A DNA stretch of 64,000 bases from Liolophura sinensis (Eukaryota; Mollusca; Polyplacophora; Chitonida; Chitonidae), in NCBI RefSeq assembly GCF_032854445.1, contig NC_088302.1, forward strand, positions 22,207,788 to 22,271,787, read 5' to 3'. Positions 36,873 through 48,800 of this stretch are shown here, piece after piece. The notes under the pieces were generated by a model. It had not been told where the DNA came from. It saw nothing but the letters and a program-made list of their open reading frames with translations, and searched no databases. The position numbers were made by a program, and so were the translations under genes. Numbering within the stretch: the first letter of the stretch is position 1; every line of letters begins with the position of its first letter.

Positions 36873-39800
36873 AGCTGAGTCGATAAAGATTGGAATAATT
36901 TTAGGTTGAATATCATGTCTTTGCAAAGGTGAAAAGTCACAATGCACAACATGCCCATTAGTGAAAGATCACAATGTATGTACTTACACATATGTGAAAG
37001 GTCACACTGAATGCCCATAAGTACAAGGTCACAATGTATTTATATACCCATAAGTAAAAGGTTACAATGTATGTACATATACCAGAAGTAAAAGGTCACA
37101 CTGTGTGCGCATAGCCATAAGTAAAAGGTCACAATGCACGTACATACCCATAAGTAGAAGGTCACAATGTGGGTAGATACTCATGAGTAAAAGCTCAATG
37201 TATGCACATACCCATAAGTAAAAGGTCTCAATGTATGTACATACCCATAAGTAAAAAGACACAATGTATGCACATTCAATAAGTAAAAGGTCACAATGTA
37301 TGCACTTACTCATAAGTAGAAGGTCACAATGTATGCACACACCCAAATGTGAAAGTTACAATGTGTGTAGATACCCATGAGTAAAAGCTCAATGTGTGCA
37401 CATACCGGTACCCATAAGTAAAAGGTCACAATGTAAGAACATACCCATAAGTAAAAGATCTCAATGTATGCACATACCCATAAGTAAACGATCTCAATGT
37501 ATGCACACACCCATAAGTAAACGGTCTCAGTGTATGCACATACTCATAAGTAAAAGGTCACAATGTGTGTAGATGCCCATGAGTAAAAGCTCAATGTGTG
37601 CAGATACCCATAAGAAAAAAGTCACAATGTAAGAACATACCCATAAGTAAAAGATCTCAATGTATGCACATACCCATAAGTAAACGGTCTCAATGTATGC
37701 ACACACCCATAAGTAAACGGCCTCAATGTATGCACATACCCATAAGTAAAAGGTCTCAATGTATGCATATACCCATAAGTAAAAGGTCACAATGTGTGCA
37801 CATCCCCATAAGTGAAAGGCCACAATACATGCACATACCAGTAAGTAAAGGGTTAAAATGTATGCACATACCCGTAAGTATAAAAGGTCACAGTTTAATC
37901 AAATGTCAGCGGGTAAACGATCACAATACACACGCCTGCACTACTTACACATCATCCCAATATGTGTACAGACAGATGCCAATAAATAAAGAAAAATAAA
38001 GCGAAAACTCTCTAATAAAAAACTGAAAAATATTAAATCTGCAACAGAAAACACAGCCGATGTTTTTATCAGTGAGTAAGATGCATATGGACTAAACATA
38101 ATTAAAAAGAAAAAAATGTTTTAGGTCAAGATTTATTTATTTTCTATTTCATTCGTGTTTATATTTCACTTATATGATGGCGGCCAGTATTATGGTGTGA
38201 GCAAGAAGGGAAGAGCCCGAGGCAAGCCCTTCACCATTTACGGAGCCCCACCTTCCTTAGGTCAAGAAGAAATGTTATATGCCCCGGTGAGGGAGACATA
38301 GCAAATTAACTTTCAGTTTGTTATTTTTACTATCCATACAGAAGTTACTCTCGTTACACTGTATGTCTTTGATTAGACAGTAATTGCTAGACATACCAAT
38401 AACTTTCTTGTGTTTATCAAAATATGTCAAGGTGTTGGTTTTAGCTGTCAGGCTTCACAACTGATTGCCCAATATCACCAGGTCATTATGTAATATAGGT
38501 AAACGGCATGTGTAGAGATCGGGAAAATGAAGTTAATCAATTTGGTACTAGAAAATACGAGACCAACAATGGCGCCCAAACGGTCCTCTTCACAGTCTTT
38601 ACTAATAGGCTATCGTAAATACTACGCTAGCATTGTCACAAAGGCAAGAATGGGTGATGGATTACACAGCTTGGGTTCGAATTATGACAGAGTTCCTCAT
38701 AGCGAAGTCTTAAAATTTGTTTTGGTCATTGCATTCAGTTTATTACTCGACATCTTGGTCACTGCATAGAACATCTTATGCAACTATTCCTAGAGTCCTG
38801 TGTGGTATATAGGGCTATTCCGAAAAGAAGACGGCCATTTGTGCTTAATGCAATCGATACGCTTGACAGAGGGACTACCTGACATTATATAGCCAATGGC
38901 GTCATCCATACATCTAAGTGTCTTTCTAGAAATTTTGAAGAGTTTTTCGCAGAAAAATTACGCAACAAGATACGAAAACTGGTTTTTGTATTGCAATGCT
39001 TGCATGGCTAACCTAAAAGCTTTTCTTTCTTAACCGGCCTAATTACAGAACACTTTTTTAGGAAAAAAACTAAGTATCATTAAATCTAAAAATCCCAAGA
39101 TAACTGTTTATATACATAATTTTTAAGAAGCTTACAGGTCCATTTAGCGACAAATAAATCTTACAAAGGCCTCCTATTCCTCGTTCTTTGTGTAGTCTCT
39201 GAACACAAGCTGCAATTTTGTGAATTCTGGAAACAGTAGGGGAAACCCCCCTTGGCTCCTATAAGCCAATCGTATGTTTGTATTTTCATACAATGGTGTC
39301 AACAGTGATCACGTGCAAAAGCTTTCTTGCTTTGTGCAAATACACTCTGTTAAAAACTTCGACTTGATGATAAGCAGCACGCTCAACTATAGATGTTGAC
39401 GGCCTTAAGGGTTAAGGGTTTCATACCGCCTTAGTAGTGTTTGTTGCGTAACCCAATACCGCTGAACCTTGGGTCGTACCGCGACAAATTCCAATGGCCT
39501 AATGCGCAGCATTGAAGGAAGTTGACGAGATACGAAACAAGGTTCAGTGGTAATAAAGGTGTTCAGGTCTCTTCTACCTTACACAAAAGAAGATATGGTG
39601 GCAAAAAATTATTTTATTTATTTGACCGGTGTTTTACGCCGTACTCAAGAATATTTCACTTGTTCGACGGCGGCCAGCATTATGGTGGGTGGAAACCGGG
39701 CAGCGCCCAGGCGAAACCCACGACCATCCGTAAGTTGCTGGAAGACCTTCCCACTTACGGCCGGAGAGGAAGCCAGCATGAGCTGGACTTGAACTCACAG

Positions 39801-42800
39801 CGACCACATTGGTGAGAGATTTCTGGGTCATAACGCTGCGCTAGCGCGCTAACACCTAAGCCACGGAGGTGGCAAAAACGGCATACTAGTATTTCATGTT
39901 GCTATCCTCTTTCACTCCCTCCGCAGAGTTCATGCATTTTAGACAAATGAACGGGAAGTGTGGTTCCAGAGAAATGGGTGAAGGAGTTCGAACCATTCCT
40001 AGTGAGATTGGTGTATATATCTACAGTCCCTACTCCACTCCTCTTGGACAGGTTCTCCTTTCTCAACTCCTTACCACAGTAGGTTCTTAAAGTTGAAATG
40101 TTTATGGGAACCTGATCAGTTGGTGAAATAAGTTCGTATCAACTACAGCTTGACATGAACTGCCATTTTTACCACATTACATGTAAAAGGAGTATCAGAG
40201 TTTGACATGATTAAGCTTATAGTGTCATACTATTATAAATGAATATTTTCTTATTATATTATATGTAAATATTGGATCTGAGCTCGCCCTAACTAAACTT
40301 ATGGTATCATAGTTGCATTATTAAAGGCGAAGAAAACATAACGTTATATCGTCTTTGCATAAAAAAATAGTGTTCTAAATAGGGATGTCATGCTTGTCTA
40401 ATAAATTTATATGAATGTAAACTTGTTGTTTATATCCACACATTTGCATTTAATCTGAATTCTGATAATATTCAAGAAAAAATCAAAAATGTAAATATGA
40501 TCAAAAAACCCAGTTGGCCACATTTGTAAAGTGCAAAGACTAAACTCTAATGTAAATATATTTATTAAACCTGTTTTACATCCTCATTTACAACATTACT
40601 GTCTCAATAATTACAAACACTCGCTAACTGAGACACACTGAAAGTAAGCGGGTATATCAGAGAATTCTCCCATGAAGCGCTCACTGTGGGTGACATCGCT
40701 GTACCAGCTGGAGTATTGGCCTATCCTGCCCTAGAAAGCCAGCCTTTTATGACAGCTTGTGCAAGGCAAATCACGATGTTATTTTTTCACTATATGCGCT
40801 TGTTTAAAACAAGAAAAAGATAAAAATATTGATACTTTAATTATAGGCCTACAGGCCAAGCTAAACCTATAGCCGAAGCCACGATATGTACAGAACAGAG
40901 GCTTGAAAAAAATGCCTATCCCTTAACCCAGCAGGACGCTGATTGGCTGAAATACGAAGGCGCCAAAGCTGCAAAAATTGCGATTGGCCAGCTGTTTCCA
41001 GCGGGCGCTATATAAACCGGTCAGAAACCGTGCTCAGAGAGAGATGATCAGAATCATCGAAGTGAACAATGAATGAGACTGGACCAGAGACGGGAAGCGG
41101 AAGGTACGGGAGCCCGGGCTGTGAGGTTGTCTACTGCACCGGTAGTGAATTCGTCTTAACCCGGTGATTGGGAAAGAAGTGTTGCCCAAGTGTACTTTGG
41201 CCGTGAGGGTCGCCGCCGCCTAAAGGGTCGCCGACGACGGAAGGGTCGCCACCGACGGAAGGGTCGCCGCCGACGGAAGGGCCGCCGCCGATGGAAGGGT
41301 CGCCGCTATCGAAGACGGGTCGCCGTGAGAGTCGCCGCCGAAGCGGGGTCGCCGCTACCAAAGACAGGTCGCCGCCGCCAGGAGGGTCTTCTTTCAGAGG
41401 CATTTAAGAATTGGGATGGTGTAGATTGACAGAGGCATTACTTATGGATAACAACTCCTGGATTTATTGTGTTGGTGACGTTTCGATGTAGGTTCTTACA
41501 TCGTTATCAAATCATATGGTTTGATAACAATGTAAGAACCTACATCGAAACGTCACCATAAGTAATGCCTCTGTCAAGCCAGGAGGGTCGCTGCCGCCAG
41601 GAGGGCCGCCGCAACCGAGGCCAGGTCACTGAAGGGTCGTTTTACATCGACGCTGTGTCCAGGAAAGAACTGTCGTTCGAGGGACCACTGCGGAGCCAGC
41701 AACCAGGCCGCCTCTATTTCTTTCTCATTAATCAATGACCATTGTAAATCGCGCTTATTACATAAACGTATAATTGTTATTCTTTCATTGCATAAACTGT
41801 GTTGTGTCTCTATTTAGTCTCTACCCAGCCCCACTGATCGGGGTTCAGTGTCTTTGCCACCGCTACTCAACTTGGTTGCGCACAAATACCGCTCGGCGCA
41901 CGTAACCAACTTGCCGTTTCCAGCTTACATTGGGTGAGAACCTCCACAATACCGGAACATCAGTCTAGTGTATATATACCTTTGTCATTTCCTTTCCCAA
42001 AACACTTACCATATCGTTTTCCGGGTTGTGTTCTACAAATCATGCTATCCAATATTTAAAGTCGATCGTTGTGTGGCATTATTTACTTGAAGCGTTAAAC
42101 ACTTCACCGCATTAGGCTTTATATCTGCAGGATTGTTTTGCATCTACTGACCACTTGTCTTCCTCCACACCCGTGTATGGGGTCCATACAAGAATGGAAC
42201 ATGGATGATTGCCGTTTGATCTTTGAAATAATAATGCTGTCTTGCATTTGTGGATAAAACACCCACGACGATAACACACGCATGTCGATATGAAGACAGT
42301 CTTTCCATTTATTACAGACCTTGTAACTGGGAACCTGACCTAAATCTGACAGCTGACTGTCAGTGAGTAGGAGAAGGTGTGTTGGTGGGTGTGGGTGGAT
42401 GCGGGGGATGGTTAGTGAGGTTGGGGGGGGGGGGGGGCTACACTCTTTTAGATTAATTTTAAAAGTTTCAAATGGTTTGATCCAACTGGAAAGATGACTG
42501 GCCTGATTTCCCAGATCCCCGACGAGAATACAAACCATGTGGCACCTTCAGGTTTGAGTCATACGAGGCTCTGTAAGATCATTTTTAATGAGCTTTCCCA
42601 AGTCATCGGCGGTTATGTGGTATTGTTTACAGGAAGCATTCAACACTCCACCACTATTAGGCTTTATATTTTCAGGATTGCCTTGAATCTACCAACAGCT
42701 TGTCTTCCTCTTCACTCGCGTGTTGGGTCCATACAAGAATGGAACATGGATGATTGATGTTTGATCATTGAAATAATAATGCTGCCTTGCATATGAGGAT

Positions 42801-45800
42801 AAAACACCCATGATGACAACGCACGCCAGACTTTCCATTTATTACAGACCATGTGCCTGCTTTGGCGGGAACATGACATAAATGTGACAGCTGACTCTCA
42901 ATGAGGAGGGGAAGATGCGGGGGGTGGGGATACACTCTTTTAGATTAACATTATAAAGATAGTTTTGCAACACATTACCATGGGCATTTCGAGAAAAAGG
43001 TAGTAATACGTGTACATTCACGTATATATCTCAATAAATTAGCTAAACCGGGCTTTAAACTTTACCGTTCAAATGCCTTCAAACCCACTGATATATGTAC
43101 CAGACGACCTTGAGAGAATATCGAGCTCTGAGGAGTACGTTTTGCTGTGAAAGGTTAAACAATGTTCGCACAGAGAACAAAGTTTCAAGTGGTTAGATCC
43201 AACTGAAAAGATGACAGGCCTGTTATCTCAGTTCCCCGACGAGAATACAAATTATGTTGATCTCATCTGGCACCTTCAGGTTTGAGACAAGCTATTCTCT
43301 GGAAGGTCATTTGCAGATTCAAAATCATGCATACAATTTGTTCAGTGTCTTAATAAAGACATAGATTAAAGAGAAGAATTGTCAATTTCCCATGTGTATT
43401 TATCTACTAATCACTCTAAAGGTATGCTGAAAAGTTACGAATGATGCACGGTATGACATGGCCTCAGTCAATACATTTACCAGGCACCTCAACATCCATC
43501 CCTCGGAAACCTCACTCAGTTCATCCTGACAAACTCCATATTTGAACGTGAGTGAGAAAAAATATGCAATGTGGATTACAAAAATCAAGACCCCATGCAC
43601 AACACCCGCTGTTGGTACTCTTTTTACAAATTACTACCAGGTAATCAACTCACAACAAAGAGCAGGATTAAAATATTTTAGAAGTTCACAGCTCGATAAT
43701 AATATATTTTAATGAGCTTTCTCAAGTCATCGACGGGCTTACAGGTACATAAAATGGCTAATGAATGAACGATTTCCTACAAAAACCTTTTGAACCAGGT
43801 TTTATTTTTAATGTGGCAACAGAAGCTGTTAAACAGGGCTTGGTCAGCAGGAGCCAACACCAGACTCTTCTGGCCATATAAAGATCTGTAGTGTGTAACG
43901 CGTGTTTGTCATCGACGGGCTTACAGGTACATAAAATGGCTAATGAATGAACGATTTCCTACAAAAACCTTTTGAACCAGGTTTTATTTTTAATGTGGCA
44001 ACAGAAGCTGTTAAACAGGGCTTGGTCAGCAGGAGCCAACACCAGACTCTTCTGGCCATATAAAGATTTCGAAGAATGGACTCTAAAAACATTGGTATTC
44101 TTAATTAGATTCCAAGCCAGGATTTCCTCATATTTTGACAAACACGCGTTACACACTACAGAATTCAACAGCAAGTGTACCTCGACACCGGCCGGTAGAC
44201 TATAAAACCTCCACAACTGTCAGAGCCTGGAAACACGTGTGTCCGCTCGGGAATATCGTGAATTAAGTAAGTAGCTGTGTATATATGTCAGACTGTGAAA
44301 AACTTTGATTTTCTTAAAGAAAGATTTGTATCGAGTCGTGTCGCTGTTGTCGCACAACCATCGATTTTTCTCCAGAATTATTTCTAGCGTGCGCTCGTAT
44401 AGTGTTTTACTGCCAACCGGTTTACACAACGATGTTTAAAATCAACATAATTTTTCCAGACAGTCTTCGTGTAAGTTGTAAATGTCACGAGTTCTTATTG
44501 TGAACTGGGTGTATACAATGTAACAGTATCAAGGGGAATAACTGAGTTAGAATGGATTCGCTGAACCGAATTCTGCAGTGACCACGTTTCGTGGTGACCT
44601 CGCCAAATTCACCTCCGAAAGCGCGTCATAAACACACCTTTTCGGAACGATTTCCACGGTGTTTTTGTTACGGCGCAGACTTAGTTCAGCCTGTAGGTTT
44701 TGCTCACGCTACTCATCACTTCACGTTATTATGATGGATAAGGAGGCATGGGTATGAACATTCGATCTGATCGGTTGTCGTTTTCTTCTGTGTACCTTGT
44801 GAGAGATGTTTACCACAATACAAGTGTACCCTCGCATCTGTCCTTTGTTATTTCCCCTCAGATCGGCTTACATCTTTTGTTGTCAGAAGTGGGATGTGTC
44901 GGAAAAGATGGATGGAACGGGACAGGATTGACTGCACAGAGAAAACGTCTTTAGGAATGTTGAGCGGCAACCCAGGTGACAGATTTAGATTTCAGATACA
45001 TGGATTTACCTTACCATATGGTACAAAGGTGTGGATGCTCATGCATTGCGTGAATTGTTAGTTATTATATGTTTATTGTAAATTTGTAACAAAAGTATTA
45101 TCATGCAAGGCAGAAAATGTACAAGTAAACAATCCGAACCAGATTTAATTGATGAGCTGGAGGCTCTTAGAAAGGAATTTGCTGAGGTTCGTATGCAGAA
45201 AATTAGAAGTAAAAAACGTGAGTCAATGGCTCCCATAACTGTAGTCGTGCCTAGAGAGAGGCGACTGCAAGGCTATAACGGGAAGGAGGCAGTGGAGGAC
45301 GCCATTGGATTGTACGAGTTTGCAAGAATGCCATTAGAGCTATATAATGCCCCGGCGACCTACCAACCGTTGATGCAACATGTATACAAAGATGACATAT
45401 TCACAACCATTTTGGTGTACCTTGGTGACACCATCTCTTACTCTAGATCCGTAGGAGAACATTTGGACAGATTAGAAGTTGTGCTCCAAAAGCTACAAAG
45501 CTACTTTCGCAAGCGTTTCACCTACCTGGTTCACGAGATTTCAGCCGATGGTGTTGAGACCGATCCGGAAAATATCAAAGCCGTTGCTGGATGGCAGACC
45601 CTTCAAGAATTCCAATGAAGGCTTGGGCACGGTATTGTCTCAGGAACAGGATGGGAAAATTAAGCCGATTAATATACCGATTGCATATACCGGTAGAGGT
45701 TTGCGAAAGTCCGAGAGAAATATGGATAACTACAGTGGCAAAAAGCTGGAGCTCTTAGCTCTTACATGGGCTGTGACCGACAAGATTAGAGATCATCTCC

Positions 45801-48800
45801 TCGATTCCAAGTTTGTTGTATTTACTGACACCAATCCATTAATCCATCCAAGCCGAAACTGTCAGCTGTCGAACAACGTTGGGTTTCTGTTTACATTGTA
45901 ATATTGAGTCACTGAGTCTGTTTTCTGTTGCTGTTTTCAATACCGTAACAGAAATTGGGGGCTTGTCCGGGAACTGATTGTTTCCCTTTTGTTTTGCACC
46001 GGATATTTGAAGTTAAACATATGTGAGAAGCGATTGCTTAATTTTAACGGTAAATGATTCAGTGGCTAAATATTTACAATGGGAGATTTTGATCCTAAAC
46101 AGTTTGTTAATGCGCCCGATCAGGATGTTTTTGAGAGTTTAAAGAAGGATGACTTGGTTAAGTTAGGGACATTTTTAGGTTTGTCCGTAAAGTCTTCATG
46201 GAGGAAAAGAGATATGCAGTATACTTTGTTGAAACATTTAGTGGAGATAGGTGAGCTTGATAGTTCTGCATTACCCTGATTATTCTGCATTATTACTGAT
46301 TATGAGTTCGAGGGTCAGTCTGATGCCGAGCTTAAGTTTAAGCAGTTTGAGTTAAAGTTGAGATTGGAGAAAGAGGAAAGAGAGAGAGAGAAAGAGAGGG
46401 AACATGAGATAGAGTTAGAAAAGTTGAAAATGGAGAGAGAGAGAGAGGAAAGAGAGAGGGAAGTGCAGAGAGAGGAAAGAGAGAGGGAAGTGCAGAGAGA
46501 GGAGAGAGAGAGGCAAGAAAGAGAGAGGGAAAGAGAATTGGAGTTCCAAATGAAAAAGTTAGAGGTTGAGAGAGGTGAGAAACCGGGTCCTTCCGGTAGA
46601 CAGGATTCAGGATTTGATGTGACCAAATACATTCAGTTAGTTCCATCCTTTCAGGAAAAAGAGGTGGATAAGTATTTTCTGCATTTTGAGAAAATTGCAA
46701 ATGGCTTGAAGTGGCCTAAAGAGTTCTGGACTATGTTATTACAGAGTGTGCTAATTGGAAAGGCCAGGGAAATTTACACTCAGTTAAGTGTAGAGACTGC
46801 TTCCAATTATGACTATGTGAAAGAGGTAATTTTGAAGGGTTATGAATTGGTGCCTGAAGCTTACCGCCAGAAATTTCGTAACTATGAAAAAGGTAGAGAT
46901 CAGACATACGTTGAGTTTGGTCGAGCTAAGGAGCAGTTGTTTGATCGCTGGTGTATAGCCAAGAAAATAGGCAAGGATTTTGAAAGTTTGCGTCAGCTTG
47001 TGCTGGTAGAAGAGTTCAAGCGTTGTATTCATAATGATGTAATGGTGTTCGTTCATGAGCAGAAGGCGAGTACACTTGAAGAGGCAGCCAGTTTAGCTGA
47101 TGATTATTCCTTGACACATAAGGTTACATACACGGGTAAGCCATTTAATTCATTTACACGTAGAAATACCCAGTCACATGCAACAGGTAGAGGTAGCTCT
47201 ATACAGAAGAGTTCTACACCAGGCTCCAATGGTTCTACAGCTCATGGTTCACGTAGTTCAGATTGGAATGGTAGTCCTCGAAATAGGGTCACTTGTAATT
47301 TTTGCAAGCGGGTAGGTCACGTGATGAGTGAATGTTACAAGTTGAAAAGGATACGGGAAGCTCAGAATAAGTCTAAGCCCACAGGTCTTTGTGTTACAAT
47401 GCACAAAACATTGCCGGAAGTTACATCAGCAGTTAAAAGCAGATCAGAGTTAGCTGATATGGGATTGGATAAGATTCCCAAATGCTCTATGGATAGCTTC
47501 GCTCCGTTTATCAATTCTGGTTCAGTGTCGCTTAGAAGCGACATGTCTTGTGCTACCCCTATAAAGATATTAAGGGATACTGGGGCATCTCAGTCTCTGT
47601 TGTTGATGAATACTCTGCCCTTTTCTGAAGAGTCATACTCTGGGGTTCGTGCCCTTATTAGAGGTGTAGAGTCTAGTGACTTTGTCAGTGTTCCCCTTCA
47701 TGATATTTATTTGTCATCAGATTTGATATCTGGACCTGTCAGGGTAGGCATTAAGCCTTCATTACCTTTTGAGGGTATTCATTTGTTGTTGGGAAATGAC
47801 TTAGCACATGATAAAGTTACTGTTGATCCCTTAATGGTTGATAAGCCTTCTCTGAATTCAGTCACAGAGCCAGTTGAAAGCGAGATAGCGGGTTTATATC
47901 CGTCCTGTGTTGTTACAAGAGCTATGTCTAGAAAAGTCAGTACAGACCAGGGTAGTACTGTTGATTTGAGTGAGACTTTTCTCAACAACATGTTGGATGG
48001 AGATTCTTCCAAATTAGACAGCCAGCAGGAAGTAGATACTAATTTTGTTAGTGGTGATCAGCCATTTTGTAGGACTGAGTTGATTGCTGAACAACACAGT
48101 GATCCAAGTATTTCTTGCTTGTTTAATGATGCAGCTAAAGATGGTGAATCTTTACCTGACCCATGCTACTACTACGTCAAGTCTGGCATATTGATGCGGC
48201 AGTGGAGGCCTCCCGATGTTTCGTTGGAGGATGAATGGGCAATTAAGCATCAGGTAGTTGTGCCCAAGTCTTATCGTAAAGACATACTGACCATAGCGCA
48301 TGAAACGCCGTTAGCAGGTCATTTAGGTGTTAATAAGACCTATCATAAGATTCTCAGTCATTTTTATTGGCCAGGAATAAGGATATATGTTACTGAATTT
48401 TGCAGGTCTTGTCATGCATGTCAGTTAGTGGGGAAACCTAACCAGACAATCCCCAAGGCAGCCTTGAGGCCTATTCCTGCAATTGGTGAGCCATTCAGTA
48501 GAATCTTAATAGATTGTGTTGGTCCGCTACCTAAGACAAAGTCTGGAAATCAGTATATGTTAACCATAATGTGTACTTCAACTCGTTTCCCAGAGGCAAT
48601 TCCACTAAGGAATATTACTGCCAAGACTGTAATTAAGGCTTTAGTTAAGTTCTTCACCATGTTTGGTCTGCCTAAGTCAGTACAGTCAGACCAGGGTTCA
48701 AATTTCATGTCTGGTGTGTTCCAACGAGTTATGCATGAGCTAGGTATTAGCCAGTATAAATCCTCAGCTTATCACCCACAAAGTCAAGGAGCACTAGAGA

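Larger units (their letters stand above)
40900..41990 (+). other. Promoter-bearing GC-rich segment, possible solo LTR
   Basis: Two ATTGG (inverted CCAAT) boxes at 40,942 and 40,983 precede CTATATAAA at 41,008-41,016. A GC-rich 15-bp array and a hairpin follow, then an AT-rich end. No TG/CA ends, target duplication or second copy could be fixed, so solo LTR is only a guess. Confidence 0.35.

Noticed and set aside
37062-37999. Minus and plus frames of 94-133 codons
   Set aside because: They come from the 33-bp repeat; no start context, domain or codon bias.
41131-41429. Arginine-rich and glycine/aspartate-rich frames
   Set aside because: Explained by the 15-bp GC-rich tandem repeat read on either strand.
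46315-46700. Serine/leucine-rich minus-strand frames of 105-120 codons
   Set aside because: They are the complement of the E/R-rich coiled-coil part of the Gypsy-2 gag.
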